Both the position numbers and the translations under genes were made by a program. DNA of 64,000 nt from Gonatopus flavifemur (taxonomy: Eukaryota > Arthropoda > Insecta > Hymenoptera > Dryinidae): assembly GCA_018340375.1 (NCBI GenBank), contig JAFFJZ010000002.1, positions 45,528,001-45,592,000 of the forward strand, in the 5' to 3' direction. Positions 56,264-64,000 of this stretch are shown here, in pieces. The notes under the pieces were generated by a model. The model was not told the origin of the DNA and did no database searches. It was given only the letters and a program-made list of their open reading frames with translations. How positions within the stretch are numbered: the first letter of the stretch is position 1; the number at the start of each line of letters is the position of its first letter.

Positions 56264-59200
56264 GGGTGATTACGGACTCTTGTTCCAGAATCGCCGCTGT
56301 CCTCTTTAATTTATCTCTAATTTAATTGAGCATGTTCCACTCATTGATGAGCTGCTCATCGATGCCTCGCTGTCGAATGCACAATTTTTAATAGATCGAA
56401 GGGTTATAGTTTGAACTGTCACTGTTGAATTTTCCATATTAGTTTCTCAGAAGTAAAGCAGATGATCTGATAAACGCTTCATCGGTTATCGAATACAATC
56501 TTTCCCAAGTTTGTGGATTCTGTTAGAGTATTAACTTCATCAGCAACCTACGAGGGAAAGTCTGCGAAATTTTTCAACCAGACACCATGTCTTATTGAAT
56601 ACTCCACACCTGAGCCGAGAAATCTCCTTTCCACTTCATGTGTCTCTGAATCAATTTAATGACACTTTACAATGTGATGCAATACGTAACTGTAGCAGGA
56701 AAATTATCGATCGAGATATGAGTTACTCCAACCGCAGAGTATCCAAATATTCTTTTTCTGCGTGAATACGTGAATGTGGTACGAATTCCTTATCGATTCG
56801 TTAAAATACTGACAAGTTATTGCAATTCATCTGATAAATTTGATGCAAAATTTTTCCCAGAAGAATTTCAATCGAAACGTTCAGAGTTCTTCCCAGATTG
56901 AAACACGCAATAATCCTCGAGACATGAAAAATAATGGCCTTTCCTCTTTAATACAGAAACGAGAATTCTTTTCATAGCAAATCCATTTCCAGGCCATGCA
57001 TATAAATGTTGGGCAAGATGCTACGACGCCGGACGACCAGAAAGCACAAGAATGTATTACATGAATTCCATTTTCTAGTTGCACGCCAGATATTTATTTT
57101 TATTTATTCTCCTCCCGATGATTCGATCGTTCGCACCATCTCGTATTTGAATGAATTCCCTTTCTATCTCTGTTTCCTCGTAGCTGATGTTTTATCGTGA
57201 TCCTTTAGAAGATTTCAACATAAGACGAAAGCCAGGAAGACAAAACTCGCATAAAGCACAGCAGCGAGACCTTAAAACAGGTCTTTTAAAGTTTCGCTTC
57301 TCTTATTACACGGCTGGCTTGAACTTTCATACTCTAATGAATATAGTTGGTACAGAATGTAAAGCTTGTGGGGGGTCCATGACCTGTACATAAAGCTTAT
57401 TGCCACAAAACTGATAAGGATCAGAATTACCATAAAAACAACTTTTACACAATACTACTATAACGACCTGCTGCACCGTCATTTATCTGAGAAATATGAA
57501 TGTTGTGAAGAAACAATTTTCAATGGTGTTCTTACTTCAAAACTGCGCGGTGCTGTAACAATTCAATTCTAACAGAATTTTATTCATTCAAGATATATCA
57601 TTGACGAAACAAAACCCTCGCGAACAATAGGAAGCTAATACTAAGAAAAAAAAAAGAAACGTTGAAAGATTATTTTCGAAGAGATAATCTGATTTTTTCT
57701 TCCCTCGCGAAAATGGATTTTCAGAAAGAGGATTGCTATTCACTAAAAATGAATCTCAGTCAGTCTTCCATTTTCTCCTAACTCCTCCTCTCAATACTAC
57801 CGATATCGCATAAATCAGGTATGAAAAGAGCTCCCGTCGTGGCTGGCTTGGCTGACTGGAAATAATATCCTTCGTGTCACTTCTTCATCTGGGAGAGAAG
57901 AAAAAGATACCCTAGACTCTGATGACGCGGGGCGTCTATTTGTCGCGAGAGGTAAGACGCGCGGCGGGACTCAATCTGCCATCGTTCTTACACGTCCAAA
58001 CGAGATTATCGTGAAAATATTTCATCCCGTGGAAAAGACGTGGACAAACTATGCAAATAACAAGGATAAGAATCTCGTCACTCTTCTCAAATTTTCTCAC
58101 GAATTATCCAAATTTTCGATATTATACATTGGACAAAATTATTTGATTACGAATACTCAATTCATGTTTGGGTAAAATGAAACCGAATATGAAGGGAAAC
58201 AATGAAATAGAGGAGAGAGCGTGAAATTCCTATGATTGTAATAACACGATGCACTTGGTATACCAACACTTGTACCAAAATGCATCTGTTTTTTCCCCTA
58301 GCTGCGAAATTGCCAGGTGACCCGTCATCGTAAACAATATAACACACAATGCGCCCGGGCGCAGTTCGCGATATGAAGTCACCAACAATTGTCGACCGTT
58401 CACCAGATATTCGTTCGTGTCCAAGCAAAAACGCTCGTTGAATCGCAAAATGAGAATGCTTCGCTTATTCGCACGGTGAAGATCATGATACATTAATTAG
58501 ATTCTTATCGAAATTCTCTATGCAACGAATATCGGGAGACATTGGTGTCGTTAATTAACAAATAAACGAACAGAAAGATAACGCAAATCATGAACGTAAT
58601 TCATGACTTGGAATATCTACACGAGAATTTGAATTTGAATGATTCAACGTGGGATCGATGCATCTCACGTTAGAGATCTTCCGTTTCCGCTAATTAGAAA
58701 TATCCTACGAATATTCGTATTGATATTACACTTCATTCTGTTTTCCTTTTGAATCTAGGTCACTGCGAGATTGGAGGAAGATTTCATTCGTTCGGAATCA
58801 TTTAATCCCTCAAACTCTCCTGTAAACATGTATTTCAAATACATTTTTTCGCCAAGTGAAAATGAGGCTCGATCGATTTCTCCTTGAACACTCTCGTGTA
58901 CCGTACATTCTCAAACTTTTCGACTTCAGATATCCCACGAATTGGATTGACTTATTAGATTTGAGTAGAAAAATTCATTCGAAGGTTATATTTCGAAGAA
59001 TGTGACTGCCCCGGGACTAGGTATAAGTCACAGAATGTAATCTTTATTACCAAACAATATTCCTTGAATTGTGAGATTCGCGTGACGATCTAAAATCCTT
59101 CGATTACGATCGCCATTCGACTTTTCTTCCGAACCAAGGAAGAACTTTTATAACCTTCCCTTCGGTTTAATAACGATTCTCGATATCATAACACGTGAAA

Positions 59201-59330
59201 AATGAATCAGTTTCGCTTCATTTGGAACTTCCAAGACCCGCAACTTCCTTACGTTTTTTGATATTCTTGAGAAAAAAAATCCTTTTAATAACAAAGAAGA
59301 CAATTAAAAATTCAAGTAAACAAACTTCAG
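56264..59330. other. No supported feature
   Basis: Transposon-poor. The segment at 57900-57960 is GC-rich with a donor-like 'gagaggtaagac', unsupported by an upstream frame. Confidence 0.35.
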
Positions 59331-59401
59331 ACGTTCAGACCAAGTCGTGCCCGGACAGAGACGAAGAAGAAGGAACAGAAGAAGACAAATCTCTGCACCG
59401 A
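59331..59401 (+). CDS. Candidate internal exon encoding an acidic peptide
   Basis: Acceptor 'caaacttcag' (ends 59330) and strong donor GTAAGT (59402) bound 71 nt. The open frame reads VQTKSCPDRDEEEGTEEDKSLHR: two leading bases, then 23 full codons. The acidic run and the quality of both splice sites distinguish it from its surroundings. It leaves phase 0, which matches the candidate exon at 60193. The protein is unknown. Confidence 0.35.
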
Positions 59402-60192
59402 GTAAGTAACTTCAAAGTTTCTCAAAGTATTAAATTGCCTCGGTCCACTGGTTTGAAGCACCAGAGTCATTCAATTGATCCGGCAACAGTTAAATAAATC
59501 TATACCATAAAATGAAGCTACTAGGATTGTATTGAAACGAACACGCGATATCGCATTTATATTCTGCTTCTATGACCGTAAACGCAATAGTGTGTGAACA
59601 TCCACGAAATTCAAATTGCTCGGCATTATTCTAGGACTTCGTTTGATACATTAAAAAGAGAAACGAGACTCTTAATCGAACGTTATCAATCGTGCAGAAG
59701 TGTTCCTCATTGTTACGAACCGCAGGTGCAATCGACCGACAATTTATCGGCACCCTATACGAGCAGAGAGTACAGAAAAGATGCGCTTTTTCTTCCCTCC
59801 GCCGCTCTTTTTCGTATATCTTGCGCTAGGTTCTTACCTTATTCGTAATCGATTATGATTGATGACCTGGTTCTACGCGCACTGTATTTTGATTTCTCTT
59901 CCTCTGTTTTGTTCCCAACAATTTCCACCGCCTGAATATAAAATCATCTAAAAAGCATTACAATGATTACAGTGGTGTTATTTCAAATTCTACAAATCTT
60001 GGTATCGGGTATGAACATGCTTATCCATCAATATATATTTCACATTCCGCTTCCAATAAAAGCGTTTGATCAGCTTTGTGTTTAATTAATAATTTTGTTG
60101 AATCATTCGATCGTACACCGAATTTAATGATTACCTCGAATGATCTCGTTGTTGGGATATTATGTGTAATTAAGTATTTCAATTGTATTCAG
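59402..60192. other. Putative intron or intergenic sequence
   Basis: No repeats or reading frames that I can support. It lies between the two candidate exons. Confidence 0.3.
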
Positions 60193-60345
60193 GGTGAATA
60201 TGACAAGCGCAATTTAAACTCATTAGATTGTAGATTGAATAACATGAGAGAACTATGCGATATGAAAATAGATTTTAACGGGAACATCGAAGGTTTACAA
60301 ATATTATCATTCGACCAGGTTGCTGATTATATTACGAATGAATGA
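60193..60345 (+). CDS. Candidate 3'-terminal exon
   Basis: Acceptor 'caattgtattcag' ends at 60192. The phase-0 frame gives GEYDKRNLNSLDCRLNN ... LSFDQVADYITNE and stops at TGA 60343-60345. The phase fits the exon ending at 59401. No family recognised. The frame is also open upstream to an ATG at 60127, so a stand-alone 72-residue ORF is an alternative. Confidence 0.28.
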   Translation, partial: GEYDKRNLNSLDCRLNNMRELCDMKIDFNGNIEGLQILSFDQVADYITNE

Positions 60346-60379
60346 ATAACTTTATTGTTTAAGGCGATTCTCCACAAGA

Positions 60380-60560
60380 CAAGTTACTAGATCTCTCCCC
60401 CCAGTTTTCTCAGTAATCAATGAATAGAATCAATTTTAATGAGCAGTTGCATCTTCTTAGGCTATTGAAAAAAATGCAGCTACTCATTATTTTTCATTTT
60501 ATGGTTTCGTTTCTGAGAAAACTGGGGGGAGAAATTTGGAATTTAGTAACTTTTGGAGGG
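60380..60560. mobile_element. Palindromic MITE, second member of the CCAAAAGT family
   Basis: Left arm 'aagttactagatctctcccc' with 'ccagttttctcag' pairs with 'ctgagaaaactgg' and 'ggggagaaatttggaattta' with 'gtaactttt'. Related to 20808-20990. The ORF across it is a by-product. Confidence 0.65.
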
Positions 60561-60998
60561 AGTAATGAACCCCTTCAAGATCTAAAGATCCATACAATGG
60601 AGTTACACGGTTTGAAAGATAAAAGTAAACAAAATATAAAGTAACAATACAAGAATGCTTTATAGATGAAGGATTTTTCTTTCCCCCTCCCCCTTTCTTT
60701 TCTCTTGGAAATTAATTGCATTCACATATCCACGTGCATGTTGGGCGTACATTTGGATTTAATAGATGTTCAATTTGTGAACCTGTTATGACCGCAGTTA
60801 GTTCTTAAACCTAAGATAAAGAACAGATCGAGCTAAATAATTCGCAGAGTTTTACAATTCGCTTTTTGTCTAGGTTATCCAAAACTTCGATCCAGATATC
60901 TGCTTCGTCCCTCCTCAAGCCTATAGACTGAACAAACTTCGTTCTGTGGTTTTCTAATGACGGACCCTCGGCTAGAAGGTGAAACAGGTTTCCGTTTA

Positions 60999-62287
60999 AC
61001 ACGTCGTTCAATAAGTCCCGAGACTACCAACGAAAACAACATTTTTGTTCAAAAATCATTTTTATTCATCAACATTATCTCTTTTTAGGGTGAACAATCT
61101 TTCCAACGCCTTCCCAACATTTCTATACCATGTTTATAAAAGGATTTATCCTTCGCTCCAAAATAGACTTTAGTTTCCACAATTACCTCTTCATTCGAGT
61201 CAAATTTTTCTCCCTGGAGCATTTTTTTGAGATCAGCAAAGAGCCAGTAGTCGCTGGGGGCTAAATCTGGCGAATACGGGGGGTGGGGAAGCAAATCAAA
61301 GCTCAACTCGTTGAATTTTGCCATTGTTTTCATAAACTTGTGGCATGGTGCATGTCTTGGTGAAAAAGGATTTTTCTCTTCTTCATGTGCGGTCGTTTTG
61401 CTGCGATCTCCTCCTTCAAACGTACCAACAAGTCAATATAATGATCACTGTTGATCGATTCACCTTTTTCCAGGTAGTCAATGAAAATCACGCCATGGGT
61501 ATCCCAAAAAACAGACACCATGACTTTGCCAGCAGACTGCTGCGTTTTTGAACACTTTGGATGGCTTTCGCCAGCCATGCGCCACTCAGATGATTGCCGA
61601 TTCGACTCCGGAGTGAAATGATGTATCCATGTTTCATCCTTGGTCACGTATCGACGCGGGAAATCCTTTTTATTGCGAGTAAATAGCGATAAACAGCTCT
61701 CTGAATCGTCGACTCGTTGCTGGTTTTGTTCCCCTGAAAGCAATCGCGGCACTCACTTGGAAAAAGCCTTTTTCATGCTCAATTTTTCATGAAGGATTGT
61801 AAATACGCTTCCAGATGATATCTGTGTCATTTCTGCAATCTCACGGACCTTCACCTTGCGATTTTTCATTACGATTTTTAACACTTCACTCACATTTTCC
61901 GGTGTAACGGCTTCCAATGGCCTACCTGAACGTTTCGCATCGTTTGTATCCGTACGACCACGTTTAAACTCAGCATATCAACGACAAATCGTTGGTTTGG
62001 ATGGAGAGGAGCCCGGGTAACTTTTTCAAGCCATTGATGGGCTTCTACGGTGTTTTTACCCATTAAAAAAACAATGTTTTATCAAGACGCGAAACTCGCT
62101 TTTCTCCATTTTCAAACAAATTACAAAGTGACTTTACTCTAACCTCGATAACTGTGCTGTTTGTGGTCCGATCGACGTGAAATTTTTACACGTTCCATGT
62201 GAAGGTTCGCACTCTAGGGAAACGTGGCCAGTTTGGTGGTACTAGCACCATCTCTGGATTAGTCTCGGGACTTATTGAACGATGTGT
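60999..62287 (-). mobile_element. Decayed mariner (Himar1-like)
   Basis: Inverted ends ACACGTCGTTCAATAAGTCC and ACACATCGTTCAATAAGTCC with TA on both sides (60997-60998, 62288-62289); 1289 bp. Contains a frameshifted irritans-type transposase. The TIR is different from the 14600/39403 pair. Confidence 0.95.
61085..62109 (-). pseudogene. Irritans mariner transposase, frameshifted
   Basis: The start MEKSEFRVLIK (ATG at 62107-62109) is soon out of frame because of an indel in the following T-run. The middle is intact: VTKDETWIHHFTPESNRQS and VFWDTHGVIFIDYLEKG, with the first catalytic Asp. A 1-bp loss right after the second catalytic Asp (FHQD then MHHATSL) breaks the frame near 61335. The C-terminal part (FDLLPHPPYSPDLAPSDYWLF with the third Asp) is in another frame and stops after KDCSP at 61085. 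It resembles Himar1 more closely than the other irritans copies here. Dead. Confidence 0.95.
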
Positions 62288-62610
62288 TACATGTTGTCCA
62301 CAGCGTTGGCGTGAGAAGTCAGTACTCATAGAACCTAGGCAAAATACTATTGAATAAGCGCAGTTGTGCAATAAGGGCTCTTTGATTACGGTTAATTCTG
62401 ATTTGGAGGTATTTCTGAAGCCCATGTGTTAAGTCGAGGTGGGGGAAGATATGTAGTGTGCTAATTATATTAAGAAAGGGCGATACGGCATCGATTCTTC
62501 TCATATCGATACTTTTTCATCGATTTTTGCATCGATATTTCATGTGCCGATATATTTGATAATCAATGTTTCTTTCTCGCATGACGAAAAGGTGAAGATT
62601 GATTACATCC

Positions 62611-62829
62611 ATGGATGTTGACGCATTAATTACACATTGGCGACACATTTTAGTACATCATAGTGACTTCGAAGTGCAATTAACTCCAGATAGTAGAAGA
62701 GTTCTAGAAGAGTTTTTTGTTTCTCAAACCAGGCTCAACAAAACCCCACAGAAGAAGTGGCTCGAAATGATACCAGCGATCCCTAACGATGCAATCCAAG
62801 ATCATTGGTCAGGAACACGGAGAAAATGA
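62611..62829 (+). CDS. Hypothetical ORF, 72 residues
   Basis: The ATG at 62611 (context 'atccATGG') gives MDVDALITHWRHILVHH and continues to AIQDHWSGTRRK, TGA 62827-62829. A GTGAGTATT donor-like signal follows within ten bases, after the stop. Composition is protein-like (W, H and P use). No family recognised; it could be a decayed exon. Confidence 0.28.
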   Translation: MDVDALITHWRHILVHHSDFEVQLTPDSRRVLEEFFVSQTRLNKTPQKKWLEMIPAIPNDAIQDHWSGTRRK

Positions 62830-62910
62830 AACATCAGTGAGTATTTTTCCGACACGACCAGCTCGTGTAATGGAAAAAAATAACATTTCAACACTACTGG
62901 TTAATGTATA

Positions 62911-63077
62911 TACTGAGAAAAAATGCAGTGGAGCCAACCGCATATGAAATAATTAAAATTATTGAAATAAATGCTCATTCGGTCATTTCAATCGATATCC
63001 AGTTGAGTCAACCTCGCGGCGAGATTCGCCGTATCCAAACTCATATGCGGTTGGCTCCACTGCATTTTCTCTCAGTG
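62911..63077. mobile_element. CACTGAG MITE, 167 bp, uninterrupted copy
   Basis: Ends (t)ACTGAGAAAAAATGCAG and TGCATTTTCTCTCAGTG. TA at 62909-62910 and 63078-63079. Relative of the outer element at 1664-5687. The right TA is also the left TA of the next element. Confidence 0.85.
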
Positions 63078-63079
63078 TA

Positions 63080-63668
63080 CACGGAAAGAACTCTGGAGCT
63101 ACCATAGTATGTGAGCCCGTCGCACTATAGTAGCTTGGCTGTCCACATACGAGCACAGTGTCGCTGTGTACTAAAGTTGATTCGGCAGTCAGCCAATGTG
63201 GTATGACGAAGCGCCGAACTGAATTTGCTCCCGTGTCATACCACGGTGGTATGGCTCAGGAGCAAACAGGCCTCGACGCGCGTACTCGCGCTGCTCCCCA
63301 CTCCGCCGTACTACCTTTGTGTTTGATTCGCGCTGTCATGGTATGTTGCGGGGAAAACTAGATGCTTGCAATGTGACGAAAACGCGTACATTTGCCTGCG
63401 CAACGTACTATAACAGCACGAGTCAAAACAAGCAAAGTACGGCGGAGTGGGGAGCAGCGCGAGTACGCACGTCGAGGCCTGTTTGCTCCTGAGCCATACC
63501 ATCGTGGTATTACACGGGAGCAAATTCAGTTCGACGCTTCGTCATACCACATTGGCTGACTGTCGAATCAACTTTGGTACACAGCGGCACTACGCTCGTA
63601 TGTGGGCAGTCAAGCTATTATAGTGCGACGGGCTCACATACTATGGTAGCTCCAGAGTTCTTTCCGTG
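63080..63668. mobile_element. 589-bp near-perfect foldback element
   Basis: CACGGAAAGAACTCTGGAGC at the left pairs with its complement ending CTTTCCGTG. The arms run about 270 bp each, with few mismatches, around a loop of roughly 45 bp near 63355-63400. TA at 63078-63079 and 63669-63670. More GC-rich than its surroundings. Open frames on both strands are consequences of the palindrome. Confidence 0.9.
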
Positions 63669-63670
63669 TA

Positions 63671-63806
63671 GACATGAGTTGAGGCCTAGACACACAAGCT
63701 ACGTAAACGTAAAAACGGTGGCGTAGAAACCGTATACGAGATCTGCGCAGGTTTACGTTCCTTCCGTTCACGTTTACGTGACTTGTGTGCTTAGGCCCTT
63801 ATGTCT
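63671..63806. mobile_element. MITE with GACATRAG..RGGCCTA ends
   Basis: 'gacatgagttgaggcctaga' with 'cacacaag.tacgtaaacg' pairs with the complement of 'cgtttacgtgacttgtgtgc' and 'ttaggcccttatgtc'. The target duplication is unclear. It directly abuts the neighbours on both sides. Confidence 0.65.
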
Positions 63807-63814
63807 CCACAGTA

Positions 63815-63999
63815 CAGTGTTGTGATATTTGTCGAGCTGGAAAATCGCAGCTCGGTCACGTGACTACGTTTCGCACCAACACATGTATGTATTCTTGTCG
63901 GTGAGCGGTTCACCCATAAGAGCGCTCACATGTGTCAGTACAAAACGTAGTCACGTGACCAAGCTGCGATTTCCCAGCCCGATGAATATCACAACACTG
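63815..63999. mobile_element. hAT-type MITE, 185 bp, at the window edge
   Basis: Ends CAGTGTTGTGATATT and AATATCACAACACTG. Arms continue through 'gctgggaaatcgcagct' and 'ggtcacgtgac'. The 8 bp before it are CCACAGTA; the only base after it in the window is C, consistent with the start of an 8-bp duplication that is cut off. Confidence 0.8.
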
Positions 64000-64000
64000 C

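Noticed and set aside
63158..63523. Reading frames in the 589-bp foldback
   Set aside because: Mirror products of the palindrome arms, not genes.
1..64000. CRISPR array, bacterial operon, viral insertion, or rRNA gene
   Set aside because: No spaced direct repeats of CRISPR type, no prokaryotic gene packing, no viral gene and no rRNA sequence were recognised.

Overview
This is animal, most probably insect, nuclear DNA. It is AT-rich and has no operons or bacterial-style gene packing. It carries several mariner transposons, hAT- and Mutator-like miniature elements, a non-LTR retrotransposon tail and many short terminal-inverted-repeat (TIR) elements. A hymenopteran host is a guess only. No host gene can be named. 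The window is a transposon-dense intergenic or intronic landscape with a few weak host exon candidates.

Layout. 1-1.66 kb: little, with one possible terminal exon. 1.66-5.69 kb: a multi-layer nest of transposons (outer CACTGAG MITE, a CCCTGGT element with satellite-like repeats, a palindromic MITE holding two elements at one TA, a hAT MITE, a LINE tail and a tRNA-derived SINE-like unit). 5.9-6.5 kb: another MITE and the end of a CTGCCG-terminated element. 6.5-11.6 kb: mostly featureless, with a small candidate secreted-peptide ORF at 10.9 kb. 11.7-16.3 kb: TIR elements, including a 2.6-kb element with a 4-bp target duplication that contains an intact mariner. 17.1-21.2 kb: nested MITEs, a Mutator-like element with a 9-bp duplication, and a GGGTGG element with a relic ORF. 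21.3-29.8 kb: transposon-poor and the best candidate for host regulatory or 5' gene sequence (Inr+DPE-like promoter near 26.3 kb, GCN repeats). 29.8-36.2 kb: MITEs, a broken transposon gene split by another TIR element, and a mariner broken by a stop codon. 36-39.4 kb: featureless. 39.4-49 kb: a second near-identical mariner in inverse orientation, repeat-rich elements, an intact Mos1-like mariner and a doubly nested MITE. 49-53.5 kb: plain. 53.5-56.3 kb: a MITE and two interleaved giant palindromes carrying mirrored tRNA-like sequences. 56.3-60.4 kb: plain, with possible 3' exons of a host gene. 60.4-64 kb: a MITE, a decayed Himar1-like mariner and four MITEs packed end to end.

Three mariner transposases (two irritans-type, one mauritiana-type) keep full reading frames with D,D34D catalytic triads and could in principle mobilise TA-targeting elements. 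Most MITEs here end in CAC...GTG and have 2-bp target duplications that are not always TA (TA, CA, TG, AA), so many may depend on another transposase absent from the window. Transposon ends and duplications were read directly. Superfamily names are inferred from end sequence and duplication length. Host exon calls are weak.
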